DNA of 64,000 nucleotides from AC-32 sp963704005. Its GTDB lineage: Bacteria > Actinomycetota > Thermoleophilia > Gaiellales > Gaiellaceae. Below, one piece after another: positions 1-7,939 of this stretch. Positions within the stretch are counted from its first letter, which is position 1. Every line of letters begins with the position of its first letter. The stretch spans positions 434,001 through 498,000 of the forward strand of contig CAVPGJ010000001.1 in NCBI GenBank assembly GCA_963704005.1, in the 5' to 3' direction. A program made the translations under genes and the position numbers. Below the pieces are notes generated by a model. That model saw only the letters and a list, made by a program, of their open reading frames with translations, had not been told where the DNA came from and did not search any database.

Positions 1-58
1 CGCGAGACCCTCGAGCGCGAGCGGAGGCCATAGCCACAAGCACAACTATCCTTAGAAC

Positions 59-331
59 GTGCCGATCTACGAGTACCGCTGCCCGAACGGGCACCTGTTC
101 GAGCTCTTCCAGCGCATGGGCGACCCGCAGCCCGACAAGTGCGAGGTCTGCGATGAAGGCCCGCTGGAGCGCGTGCTCTATCCGGTGGCGGTCCACTTCA
201 AGGGCTCGGGCTTCTACTCGACCGACTACGGCCGGGGCGGGCGCAAGCAGTCGAAGGACGGCGCCGAGCCCGAGAAGAAGGCGGACAAGGCCGACAAGCC
301 GGAAAAGAAGGAGAAAGCGGCCGAGGCTTAG
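59..331 (+). CDS. FmdB-like zinc-ribbon protein
   Basis: A 90-residue small regulatory-type protein. The N-terminus MPIYEYRCPNGH and the later CEVC pair form the single zinc ribbon (CxxxH...CxxC-like) of the FmdB/CxxC_CxxC_SSSS family; after about residue 60 the chain becomes a lysine/glutamate/alanine-rich tail typical of the family. The start is GTG at 59: a TATCCT -10 hexamer at 47-52 lies 6 nt before it and there is no Shine-Dalgarno, so the mRNA is probably leaderless. Its TAG stop abuts the first double-hairpin repeat. The precise role of the family is unclear (regulatory or metal-binding proposals); function here is inferred from family only. Confidence 0.85.
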   Translation: MPIYEYRCPNGHLFELFQRMGDPQPDKCEVCDEGPLERVLYPVAVHFKGSGFYSTDYGRGGRKQSKDGAEPEKKADKADKPEKKEKAAEA

Positions 332-384
332 GCGCTCGCTTGCGGCGCCGACCAAGAGGCCGTGTCGGCTTTGCCGGCGCGGCC
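331..384 (+). repeat. Double-hairpin element, copy A
   Basis: First hairpin GGCGC(331-335)/GCGCC(345-349) with loop TCGCTTGCG; linker; second hairpin with a 12-bp stem 358-369/373-384 and TTT loop. It sits between the convergent ends of the FmdB-like gene and the LCP gene and could also act as a terminator. It shares architecture with the copies at 29648, 34050, 35954 and 49512. Confidence 0.75.
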
Positions 385-439
385 GTCCAACGCACCGTCT
401 TGGATTCAGGGCGAGGTTGCCCTCAAAGGGCAGGCGCCC

Positions 440-1642
440 CTAGTAGCTGCCCGGCGCCGGGTTTCCGAACACGCAGCCCGGCGGGTAGGTGTCTCCCGAC
501 GGCGCCGGCGGCTGTACCGCCGATTTGCCCAGCACCATCAGGATCACCTTCGCGTTGTCCTCGCTCGGCGTGATGTCCCCGCCGGTCGAGATGCCGCCGA
601 GGCGGCAGTGGATGGAGTTGCCCGCCCGGAACTTGTTCCAGCCGAGCTCGATGAACTGGTTGGCGGAGAGGTCGGTCGCGAGCGGCTTCATCAGGTCGTC
701 GCCGATGAACGGCATTCGCATGAACGTGCTGAAGCTCGCCAGCTTGCCCATCAGCGCCTGGAGCACCTGCTGGTTGCGCTGCTCGCGCGTAATGTCGCTC
801 TCGCCCGGCGCGAGGGCGTTCTTCCGCACCCGCGAGTAGATCAGCGCGCGCCGCCCGTTCAGGTGCTGCACGCCCTTGGCGAAGCGCCAGCCCTGCCAGC
901 GCTCGCAGCGCACCGCGGAGGCGAACGGGCAGTCGAACTTGGAGACGATCGCCCGCGGGACGTTCACGTCGATGCCGCCGACCTTGTCGATCAGGTCGCG
1001 GAACTCGGCGAAGTTGACCACGATCAGGTGGTTGACCGGGATGTCCGTGTAGCCGGCGATCGTCCGCGCGGCCAGGCGCGGCCCCCCGACCTGGAACGCG
1101 GTGTTGATCTTCGCGTCGCCGTAGCCCGGGATCTGGACGCGCAGGTCGCGCGGGATCGACAGGTAGTAGAGCCGGTGGTGGGTCGGGTCGGTACGCAGCA
1201 GCGTGATCGAGTCCGAATGCTGCTCGCCGGCGCGCGAGACAGCGAGGGAGTGGTCGGTTCCGAGCAGGAGGATCGAGGTCGAGTTGGTCAGCAGCGAGCC
1301 CTTGTCCGGGGCAAGGGCGCTGCCGACCGACTGCGGCAGCCGCTTGTTCGCGGCCGACACGCCGCCGCGGAAGGTCAGGTAGCCGAGCAGCGCCCAGAAG
1401 ACGAGGAAGAGGACGACCACCACGATCGCGATCCCGATCTCGCGGCCCCAGCGGATGCGCCTGGCGGCCTGCGCGGCGGCCGGCCTCGCGCCCGGCCCGC
1501 GGTCGCGGGACTTGCCGTCTCGCCCGGGCCGTGGCCTGCGCGGAGGCGACGGCGGCTTCTGGGCGCCTCCCGTCGGCACGCGCCCCTTGACGCGCCCGCC
1601 GCGGTAGAGGCGATACGGCTTCTCTCCGCCGGGCGACGCCAT
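440..1642 (-). CDS. LytR-CpsA-Psr (LCP) family cell-wall glycopolymer transferase
   Basis: A 400-residue membrane-anchored protein. A basic, proline-rich cytoplasmic N-terminus (about 1-65) precedes one membrane span (about 68-90) and an extracellular LCP domain. LCP hallmarks are visible: ILLLGTD, the HSDSITLLRTDP block, LSIPRDLRVQIPG, KINTAF and a C-terminal SRVRK segment; the conserved Asp and Arg residues that bind the polyprenyl-pyrophosphate substrate are present. The family transfers glycopolymers from lipid carriers to peptidoglycan outside the cell. The start ATG at 1642 lies 10 nt after TACCAT on the minus strand (1658-1653), which overlaps the -10 of the divergent ROK gene. Confidence 0.93.
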   Translation of the reverse strand: MASPGGEKPYRLYRGGRVKGRVPTGGAQKPPSPPRRPRPGRDGKSRDRGPGARPAAAQAARRIRWGREIGIAIVVVVLFLVFWALLGYLTFRGGVSAANKRLPQSVGSALAPDKGSLLTNSTSILLLGTDHSLAVSRAGEQHSDSITLLRTDPTHHRLYYLSIPRDLRVQIPGYGDAKINTAFQVGGPRLAARTIAGYTDIPVNHLIVVNFAEFRDLIDKVGGIDVNVPRAIVSKFDCPFASAVRCERWQGWRFAKGVQHLNGRRALIYSRVRKNALAPGESDITREQRNQQVLQALMGKLASFSTFMRMPFIGDDLMKPLATDLSANQFIELGWNKFRAGNSIHCRLGGISTGGDITPSEDNAKVILMVLGKSAVQPPAPSGDTYPPGCVFGNPAPGSY

Positions 1643-1651
1643 CCGGCGGCG

Positions 1652-1658
1652 TATGGTA
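1652..1658. promoter_or_regulatory. Overlapping divergent -10 elements (LCP and ROK genes)
   Basis: The same 7 bp, TATGGTA, reads TATGGT on the plus strand (8 nt before GTG 1666) and TACCAT on the minus strand (10 nt before ATG 1642). The two start codons are only 23 bp apart, so the two promoters should be mutually exclusive. Confidence 0.6.
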
Positions 1659-1665
1659 GCCGCGC

Positions 1666-2577
1666 GTGGCGGAGCCCAAGGTCATAGCCGTGGACCTCGG
1701 CGGGACGAAGATCCTCGGCGCGGTCGTCACCCACGAGGGCGAGATCGCCGCGCGCCACCAGTGCGACTCCGACGTCTCGTCCGAGGAGGCCCTGTTGGCC
1801 GCGATCGACGGGGTCGTCGAGGATCTCCGCGCCGAGACGGAGGTTGCGGCGCTCGGGTTCGGGCTGCCTTCGCGGATCGACCAGCGGACGGGCCGCGCGG
1901 TGGCGTCGGTGAATGTCCCGCTCGAGGACGTCGACTTCCGCTCGCGGATGCAGGAGCGGCACGGGCTGCCGGTCGGAATCGACAACGACGGGAACGCGGC
2001 CGTGATCGGCGAGTGGAAGGCAGGGTCCGCGCGGGGCGCGAGCTTCGTCGTCATGCTCACGCTCGGTACCGGCGTCGGCGGCGGTCTGATCCTCGGCGGC
2101 CGGCCGTACCGCGGCGCGACGGGCGGCGGCGCCGAGCTGGGCCACATCGTGATCTGTCTCGACGGCCCTCCGTGCGGCTGCGGCGGGCACGGGCATCTCG
2201 AGTCATACGCGTCCGGGCGGGCGGCCGACGCCGTGGCGCGCGAGGTTTTCGGCCCGGCCTCCGACGCCCACGACCTGGTCCGGCGCGCTCGGGCCGGGGA
2301 GGCCGAAGCGGTCGAGGCGATGGCGGGGATCGGGCGCCGGCTGGGGGCCGGGATCGCGAGCCTCCTGAACGTGTTCGAGCCCGAGCTGGTGGTGATTGGA
2401 GGCGGCTTCGGCGCCGCAGGCGAGCTCCTGCTCGGCCCCGCCCGCGAAGTCGTCGCGGTCGAAGGGCTCACGCCGGCGCGCGACACGGTGCGGATCGTCG
2501 AGGCCGAGCTGGGCGCGGACGCGGGCGTGATCGGCGCGGGCATGCTCGGCTTCGAGGCGCTCGAAGCGGAGTCGTAG
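1666..2577 (+). CDS. ROK-family sugar kinase (glucokinase-like)
   Basis: A 303-residue cytoplasmic ATP-dependent sugar kinase. The N-terminal phosphate-binding loop DLGGTKI (about 9-15), the GNAAVIGEWKAG and TLGTGVGGG motifs, the ExGH element (ELGHIV) and the zinc-binding ROK signature CGCGGHGHLESYASG (about 170-184) are all seen in family order, and a second phosphate motif VVIGGGF follows. This pattern fits glucokinase (glucose to glucose-6-phosphate), though ROK kinases for other sugars look alike. GTG 1666 is chosen because TATGGT lies 8 nt upstream. rsmI follows after 3 nt, suggesting one operon. Confidence 0.9.
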   Translation: MAEPKVIAVDLGGTKILGAVVTHEGEIAARHQCDSDVSSEEALLAAIDGVVEDLRAETEVAALGFGLPSRIDQRTGRAVASVNVPLEDVDFRSRMQERHGLPVGIDNDGNAAVIGEWKAGSARGASFVVMLTLGTGVGGGLILGGRPYRGATGGGAELGHIVICLDGPPCGCGGHGHLESYASGRAADAVAREVFGPASDAHDLVRRARAGEAEAVEAMAGIGRRLGAGIASLLNVFEPELVVIGGGFGAAGELLLGPAREVVAVEGLTPARDTVRIVEAELGADAGVIGAGMLGFEALEAES

Positions 2578-2580
2578 GCC

Positions 2581-3387
2581 GTGCCGCTCGCGGTCTGCGC
2601 GACCCCGATCGGCAACCTCGAGGACGTCACGTTGCGCGTCCTGCGCGAGCTCGCGGAGGCCGACCTCGTCCTCTGCGAGGACACGCGGCACACGCGCAAG
2701 CTCCTCGAGCGGCACGGCCTCAAGGCACGGCTGCTCTCGTACCACCAGCACAACGAAGCGCAACGGACCGCGGAGCTGCGGCCCCGGTTGCAGGCCGGCG
2801 AGCGGGTCGCGCTCGTGAGCGACTCCGGGCTGCCGGCGATCTCGGATCCGGGGGCGCGGCTGGTCGCCGCCGCGCTGGAGGCAGGCGTGCCGGTGACCGT
2901 GCTGCCGGGGCCATCCGCGGTCGAGACGGCGCTCGTTGCGAGCGGCCTCGTGGCCGAGCGCTACCAGTTCCTGGGCTATCTGCCGCGGGGCGAGCGGGCA
3001 CTCTCGGCGCTGGCCGAGGAGCTCTCCGCCTGGCCGTGTGCGGCGGTCGCCTTCGAGTCGCCGCAGCGGCTCGGGCGGTCTCTGCGGGTCCTCGCGCGCG
3101 TGATCCCGGACCGGCCGGCAGCGGTCTGCCGAGAGCTGACGAAGCGGTTCGAGGAGGTGGGGCGCGGCTCCGTCGCCGAGCTGGCGGAACGGTTCGGCGG
3201 GGGGGTCAAAGGGGAGGTGACGCTCGTGCTCGGGCCGGGCGCTGCCTCGGCCGGCGACGAGGAGCCGGCCGCTGTGGCCGCCGTAGCCGAGCTGGTTGCG
3301 GCCGGCGTGGCGCGGCGGCAGGCGGCGGACGTGGTCGCCCGCCTGAGCGGGGTCGCGCGAAACCGCCTCTATCGCGGCTCGCTGTAA
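2581..3387 (+). CDS. rsmI: 16S rRNA (cytidine1402-2'-O)-methyltransferase RsmI
   Basis: A 268-residue tetrapyrrole-methylase-fold enzyme that uses SAM to 2'-O-methylate C1402 of 16S rRNA. Family motifs are clear: ATPIGNLEDVTLRVL at the N-terminus, CEDTRHTRKLL (about 34-44), SYHQHNE, VALVSDSGLPAISDPG, the SAM-loop VLPGPSAVETALVASG, and FESPQR. Length is normal. GTG 2581 starts 3 nt after the ROK kinase stop, so co-transcription is likely. Confidence 0.96.
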   Translation: MPLAVCATPIGNLEDVTLRVLRELAEADLVLCEDTRHTRKLLERHGLKARLLSYHQHNEAQRTAELRPRLQAGERVALVSDSGLPAISDPGARLVAAALEAGVPVTVLPGPSAVETALVASGLVAERYQFLGYLPRGERALSALAEELSAWPCAAVAFESPQRLGRSLRVLARVIPDRPAAVCRELTKRFEEVGRGSVAELAERFGGGVKGEVTLVLGPGAASAGDEEPAAVAAVAELVAAGVARRQAADVVARLSGVARNRLYRGSL

Positions 3388-3393
3388 GCGGAT

Positions 3394-3453
3394 TTGACAA
3401 CGTGCGGCCGCCTTGCTACCGTAACTACACGTTTGCATACTTGACAACGGAGG
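3394..3453 (+). promoter_or_regulatory. Sigma-70-type promoter and RBS of the M23 peptidase gene
   Basis: TTGACA at 3394-3399 and TACCGT at 3417-3422 are separated by 17 bp, a textbook spacing. A second TTGACA occurs at 3441-3446. CGGAGG (3448-3453) precedes ATG 3464 by 10 nt, so unlike many genes here this one has a leader and a ribosome-binding site. Confidence 0.6.
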
Positions 3454-3463
3454 TCGTGCCCGG

Positions 3464-4714
3464 ATGCGCCTGCTCCCACCGGCGGTGGCTGCCGCCGCGA
3501 TGCTGATCGTCCCTGCGCCCGCCCTGGGGTGGAGCTGGCCCGTGCACGGCTCAGTGCTGACGTTCTTCTCGTTCGACCGGCAGCACCCGTACGCCGCCGG
3601 ACAGCACCGCGGAATCGACATCGGCGCGCCGAGCGGTGCCGGGGTGGAGGCGCCGGTCTCCGGCTCGGTCGCCTTCGCCGGAGCCGTGCCGGTCGGCGGC
3701 AAGACGCTGACGATCGCGACGCCGGACGGCTACTCGGTCACGCTCGTGCACCTCGGGTCCTACGCGGTCCGACGCGGCGACGCCGTCTCGGAGGGCGAGG
3801 TGGTCGGCGCGGTCGGCCCCAGCGGCCAGCCCGAGCTGACCGTGCCCTACGTCTATCTCGGCGTGCGCCGCACGGACGATCCGCAGGGCTACGTCGATCC
3901 GCTCGCCTTCCTGCCCGTGCAGGGCCCTCCGCCTTCGCCCGCGCCTGGGCCGGAGCCCGTGCCGCAGCCCGCTCCGGTTCCCGATCCGGTCGGCGACCCC
4001 GGGCCGCCCGCCGCTCCTCCGCCGCCGCCGGCACCGGCGCCCGTTCCAGTGGTTTCGCCCCCGGGCACGGTCTTGCGAGTCGGACGCCGCGTCACCGTGC
4101 CTGCGCCGGGTCCGGTCGCGCCCGGCCGGGCGCCGCTGCCAACACAGCGCCTGCACGGGCGTTCCGCGGCCCCGCCCATCACGCCTCCTCGGCAGCTGAC
4201 GCCGGCTGGACGGCCGGGCCTTTCGACAGTCGCCGAAACCGTCCGCCGGGCGGGGCCCGCGGTTTCGGGCGCGCCCCAAGGGTGGAGCGGGCGCGCCGGC
4301 GCAGGTGACGTCCGCCGCAGGGTTCCGCCGGCAATCCTCCCTTCCGAGCACCGCGGCCGGCCTCTCGTGGGTGTGCTGATCGCGGCTGCCCCTTGCCTCC
4401 TCGCGCTCGCAGCGGCTCTCCTCGCCGTCCGGCGATGCCGAGCCGCGGCACGAAAGGCCGTTCGTATCATTGACCGCGATGCGCTTCTACCTGACCACAC
4501 CGATCTACTACGTGAATGCGACGCCGAGCATCGGCAATGCGTACACGACCATCGCCGCGGACGCGGTCGTCCGGCATCACCGCCAGCGCGGCGACGAGAC
4601 GTTCTTCCTGACCGGAACCGACGAACATGCCTCGAGGGTCTACCGCGTGGCAGAGGAAGCGGGAGTCGATCCCAAGACGTTCGTCGACGAGATGGTCGAG
4701 AAGCACTGGCGTGA
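3464..4714 (+). CDS. Secreted M23 (LytM-like) peptidase, C-terminus overlapping metG
   Basis: Residues 1-23 form a signal peptide; residues about 25-145 are an M23/LytM domain with QHRGIDIG (His and Asp zinc ligands) and the later LVHLG motif, then a proline-rich linker (about 155-210), a charged segment, and a possible membrane span near residues 303-325. The family cleaves peptidoglycan cross-links or binds them when degenerate. ATG 3464 has the RBS CGGAGG. The frame runs to 4714, 236 bp into metG, which is unusual; sequence after residue about 335 has no domain character. A lost stop or a frameshift just upstream of metG is possible, since the alternative frame ends in TGA at 4469-4471. 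Confidence 0.8.
   Translation: MRLLPPAVAAAAMLIVPAPALGWSWPVHGSVLTFFSFDRQHPYAAGQHRGIDIGAPSGAGVEAPVSGSVAFAGAVPVGGKTLTIATPDGYSVTLVHLGSYAVRRGDAVSEGEVVGAVGPSGQPELTVPYVYLGVRRTDDPQGYVDPLAFLPVQGPPPSPAPGPEPVPQPAPVPDPVGDPGPPAAPPPPPAPAPVPVVSPPGTVLRVGRRVTVPAPGPVAPGRAPLPTQRLHGRSAAPPITPPRQLTPAGRPGLSTVAETVRRAGPAVSGAPQGWSGRAGAGDVRRRVPPAILPSEHRGRPLVGVLIAAAPCLLALAAALLAVRRCRAAARKAVRIIDRDALLPDHTDLLRECDAEHRQCVHDHRRGRGRPASPPARRRDVLPDRNRRTCLEGLPRGRGSGSRSQDVRRRDGREALA
4465..4470 (+). promoter_or_regulatory. -10 element of metG
   Basis: TATCAT ends 8 nt before ATG 4479, consistent with a leaderless metG transcript starting inside the tail of the M23 frame. Confidence 0.5.
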
Positions 4715-6002
4715 GCTGCCGAAGCAGATCAACGCCGAGTACGACTTCTTCATCCGCACGACAGACGAGGGCCACAAGCGGTTCGTCCAGGAGTTCCTCC
4801 AGCGCATCTACGACAACGGCGACATCTACCAGGACGTCTACGCCGGCCTTTACTGCGTCGGCTGTGAGGAGTTCAAGAACGAGGCCGAGCTGGTCGATGG
4901 CCTCTGCCCCGATCACGGCACTCGGCCCGAGTACATCGAGGAGAAGAACTACTTCTTCCGGCTGTCGGCCTACCAGGCCCGCCTGCTCGCCTTGTACGAC
5001 GAGCGGCCCGATTTCGTCCTGCCGAAGTTCCGCTACAACGAGGCCCGCAGCTTCATCGAGGGCGGCCTCCAGGACTTCAGCGTCAGCCGCGCCGGCCAGC
5101 CGTGGGGCGTGCCGATCCCCTGGGACGAGGAGCAGGTCACCTATGTCTGGGTAGACGCCCTCATCAACTACGTGAGCGCTCTTACGTATGCGCGCGAGGG
5201 CGAGGATCTGCGGGAGAAGTTCTGGCCGCACGCGCACCACGTGCTCGGCAAGGACATCCTGCGCTTCCACTGCGTCTTCTGGCCGGCGTTGCTTCTGTCT
5301 GCCGGCTACGAGGTGCCGCAGCAGCTGTTCGTCCACGGCTGGCTGCTGCTCGACAAGCGGAAGATCTCCAAGTCGGCTGGCAACACGGTCGACCCGCTGG
5401 AGCTCGCCGAGACGTACGGTGCGGACGCGGTCCGCTTCTGGGCGCTGCGCTCGGTCTCGTTCGGTCAGGACGGGAACGCGTCGCTCGACGGCCTGCACGA
5501 GCGGTACGAGCGGGAGCTCGCGAACGACCTCGGGAACCTCGTCTCGCGCACTACGGCGATGATCGCTCGCTATCGCGAGGGGCGAATCGCCCCGGGACAG
5601 CGGAACGACGAGCTCCAAGGCCTGCTCGACCGTCTGCGGGCGAAGCTCGTCGAGCGCTTCGACGCGTGGGAGCTGACTCCCGCGCTCGAGGACATCTGGG
5701 AGCTCGTCCGCTGGCTCAACCGGCATGTCGAGGAGACGGCTCCGTGGGAGCTGGCGAAGAACGAGGCGAACGCCGGGCAGCTCGACACGGTCCTGTACGA
5801 CCTCGCCGACGGGCTGCGCGCGGTCGCCGTCGCGCTCTCGCCGTACCTGCCCGAGACGGCGCCGCGGATTCTCGGCGCGCTCCGCCAGCCGCTCGACCTC
5901 TCCCTGGAGCAGGTCGCGTACGGCAAGACGGACGTGAGCGAAGGAATCGAGCCGGCCGCCCCGCTGTTCCCGCGCGTCGACCTGCCGACCGCTGCGGCGT
6001 GA
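4479..6002 (+). CDS. metG: Methionyl-tRNA synthetase
   Basis: A 507-residue class I aminoacyl-tRNA synthetase charging tRNA-Met with methionine. MRFYLTTPIYYVNATPSIGN carries the HIGH-like motif, FFLTGTDEH follows, and KRKISKSAGN (about 300) is the KMSKS loop; the helical anticodon-binding domain occupies the C-terminal third. Cysteines of the Zn knuckle are seen as CVGC and a following C...H segment. ATG 4479 is preferred over the in-frame TTG at 4470 because homologues start at MRFYLTTP and a TATCAT -10 lies 8 nt upstream. tatD overlaps the stop by 4 nt. Confidence 0.97.
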   Translation: MRFYLTTPIYYVNATPSIGNAYTTIAADAVVRHHRQRGDETFFLTGTDEHASRVYRVAEEAGVDPKTFVDEMVEKHWRELPKQINAEYDFFIRTTDEGHKRFVQEFLQRIYDNGDIYQDVYAGLYCVGCEEFKNEAELVDGLCPDHGTRPEYIEEKNYFFRLSAYQARLLALYDERPDFVLPKFRYNEARSFIEGGLQDFSVSRAGQPWGVPIPWDEEQVTYVWVDALINYVSALTYAREGEDLREKFWPHAHHVLGKDILRFHCVFWPALLLSAGYEVPQQLFVHGWLLLDKRKISKSAGNTVDPLELAETYGADAVRFWALRSVSFGQDGNASLDGLHERYERELANDLGNLVSRTTAMIARYREGRIAPGQRNDELQGLLDRLRAKLVERFDAWELTPALEDIWELVRWLNRHVEETAPWELAKNEANAGQLDTVLYDLADGLRAVAVALSPYLPETAPRILGALRQPLDLSLEQVAYGKTDVSEGIEPAAPLFPRVDLPTAAA

Positions 6003-6745
6003 CCGACACGCACGCGCACCTCGACGCGTGCGCCGATCCGGCCGCCGACGTCGTCTCGCGCGCCCGGGCCGCGGGGGTCGAGCGGATCGTCGCGGTCGGC
6101 TCCGGCCTCGAGTCTTGCCGCGAGACGCTCGCGATCGCTCACGCAAACGCCGGCGTCTGGGCCGCGCTCGGCATCCATCCGCACCAGGCTGCCGACGAGG
6201 ACGCGGGCCGCCTCGACGAGCTCCGTGAGCTGCTCGCCGACGAGCGCGCCGTGGCCGTCGGCGAGACCGGCCTCGACTTCTACCGCGACTACGCCCCCCG
6301 CGACCTGCAGCGCGACCTGTTCGCCCGCCAGCTCGAGCTGGCCACCGAACTCGCCAAGCCGGTCGTCGTCCACACGCGCGCAGCGGCAGACGAGACCGCC
6401 GCCGCCCTGGAGGCCTTCGCGGGCACGGTCGTCCTGCACTGCTTCTCCAGCCCGGAGCTGCTGCCCGTGGCGCTCGAGCGCGGCTACTACGTCTCCTTCG
6501 CCGGAAACGTCACCTACCCGAAGGCCGAGGAGCTGCGCGAGGCCGCCCGCGGCGTCCCCGCCGACCGGCTGCTCGCCGAGACCGACAGCCCCTACCTGAG
6601 CCCGCAGCCCCGCCGCGGCCGGCCGAACGAGCCGGCGAACGTCGTCCACACGGTCGCCAGCCTGGCCGAGGCGCGCGGCGAGGACGCGACGGCGCTCGCC
6701 GCGCAGCTCGACGCCAACGCGGCCTCCGCCTTCTCGCTGCCGTGA
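5999..6745 (+). CDS. tatD: TatD-family metal-dependent DNase
   Basis: A 248-residue TIM-barrel hydrolase. TDTHAHLD at residues 2-9 supplies the first metal ligands; GIHPHQ, VAVGETGLDFYRD, VVVHTRAA, HCFSS and LAETDSPYLSP follow in the standard order. TatD enzymes are Mg-dependent 3'-5' nucleases acting in DNA repair. The GTG start overlaps the metG stop (GTGA). The metG-tatD-rsmA-ispE order is a widely conserved housekeeping cluster. Confidence 0.94.
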   Translation: MTDTHAHLDACADPAADVVSRARAAGVERIVAVGSGLESCRETLAIAHANAGVWAALGIHPHQAADEDAGRLDELRELLADERAVAVGETGLDFYRDYAPRDLQRDLFARQLELATELAKPVVVHTRAAADETAAALEAFAGTVVLHCFSSPELLPVALERGYYVSFAGNVTYPKAEELREAARGVPADRLLAETDSPYLSPQPRRGRPNEPANVVHTVASLAEARGEDATALAAQLDANAASAFSLP

Positions 6746-7527
6746 GGGTCCCGGCCGCCAGGAAGGAGCTCGGCCAGCACTTCCTCGTCGACGAGAACCT
6801 GCTCGGCGTGATCGGCCGCCTCGCCGAGCTCAGTCCCGAGGACGTCGTGCTCGAGGTCGGTCCGGGGCTCGGCGTCCTCACCGCCTACCTGGCGGAGCGG
6901 GTCGCCCACGTCCACGCCGTCGAGCTCGACCGCTCGCTCGAGGCCGCCCTCGCCGAGCGCCTGGCGCCCAACGGCAACGTCGAGCTCCACTTCGGCGACG
7001 CCCTCCGTCTCGACCTGGCCTCGCTCGACCCCGCGCCGACGAAGCTGGTCGCGAACCTCCCGTACAACATCGGGACACCGCTCGTCGCCGAGAGCCTCGA
7101 GGGCCTGCCGACGGTCGGGCTCTGGTGCGTGATGCTGCAGCGGGAGGTCGCCGACCGCTTCTTCGCCGAGCCTTCGACCAAGGCCTACGGCGCCGTCTCG
7201 GTGCTCGTCCAGCTCGCCGCCGAGCGGACGGGCTTCCATCCGGTCTCGCGCACCGTCTTTCGCCCGCGGCCGAACGTCGACTCGGCGCTCCTCGCCTTCC
7301 GCCGTCGCGACGGCTATCGCCTCGAGGAGCTCACCCGCGTGAAGGAGCTCGTCGCGGCGGCGTTCGCCCATCGCCGCAAGCGGCTCGCGAACTCACTCGA
7401 GCTCTCCGGCCTTGCCCCTCGCGACCGCGCCGCCGCCGCGCTCGAGGCGATCGGCCGCGACCCCGGCGCGCGCGCCGAGGAGCTGAGCCCGCCCGAGTTC
7501 GTCGCCCTGGCCGAGGCGCTCCGATGA
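6742..7527 (+). CDS. rsmA: 16S rRNA (adenine1518/1519-N6)-dimethyltransferase RsmA/KsgA
   Basis: A 261-residue Rossmann-fold methyltransferase that dimethylates two adenines in helix 45 of 16S rRNA during 30S maturation. RKELGQHFLVDENLL at the N-terminus, the SAM loop VLEVGPGLGVLT, the catalytic VANLPYNI (the NLPY motif) and VMLQREVADR are all present. The GTG start overlaps tatD's TGA by 4 nt, implying coupled translation. Confidence 0.96.
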   Translation: MRVPAARKELGQHFLVDENLLGVIGRLAELSPEDVVLEVGPGLGVLTAYLAERVAHVHAVELDRSLEAALAERLAPNGNVELHFGDALRLDLASLDPAPTKLVANLPYNIGTPLVAESLEGLPTVGLWCVMLQREVADRFFAEPSTKAYGAVSVLVQLAAERTGFHPVSRTVFRPRPNVDSALLAFRRRDGYRLEELTRVKELVAAAFAHRRKRLANSLELSGLAPRDRAAAALEAIGRDPGARAEELSPPEFVALAEALR

Positions 7528-7537
7528 GAATGCGCAC

Positions 7538-7939
7538 GTGCCCGAGCTGACGTTCGAGACCGAGCGGAGAACCCAGCTGCTGGACGTGACCGATCCGGTC
7601 GCCGAGCTGCTGGCCGGCGGCGAGGGCTCGCTGGTCACGCTCTTCGTTCCGCACACGACCGCAGGAATCGTTCTCCAGGCCGCGGGCGAGGGCGCGACGG
7701 CGGTCGCGAGCGACGTGGCCCGGGCCTTCGACAGGCTGGTCGACGAGGACTGGAGCTGGGAGCACATCCACGAGGGCGACCGCAATCCGTGGTCGCACGT
7801 CCGGACCGCGCTGACAGCCTCGTCGGTGTCGGTGCCGCTCGTCGGTGGGCGCCTCGCGCTCGGCGCCCACCAGGCGATCTTTCTGGCGGAGTTCGACGGC
7901 CCGCGCGAGCGAACGATCCTCGTCACCGTCCTGCCGTGA
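7538..7939 (+). CDS. YjbQ family (UPF0047) protein
   Basis: A 133-residue single-domain protein of the YjbQ/UPF0047 family. The diagnostic motifs FVPHTTAGIVLQ, DWSWEHIHEGDRNPWSH, and LGAHQAIFLAEFDGPRERTILV are all present, including the His and Asp residues thought to bind a metal. Members have weak thiamine-phosphate synthase activity, but the physiological role is not settled. It lies between rsmA and ispE and overlaps ispE by 4 nt, so it is part of this operon. Confidence 0.9.
   Translation: MPELTFETERRTQLLDVTDPVAELLAGGEGSLVTLFVPHTTAGIVLQAAGEGATAVASDVARAFDRLVDEDWSWEHIHEGDRNPWSHVRTALTASSVSVPLVGGRLALGAHQAIFLAEFDGPRERTILVTVLP

Noticed and set aside
423..2753. A 776-residue open frame on the minus strand over the LCP, ROK and rsmI region
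   Set aside because: It is antisense or out of frame to three genes with clear family motifs, and its translation is Arg/Ser/Pro-rich low-complexity text typical of shadow frames in GC-rich DNA.
3441..3446. Second TTGACA as an alternative -35 for the M23 gene
   Set aside because: No TAnnnT hexamer lies 16-18 bp downstream before the ATG; the pair at 3394/3417 is better.
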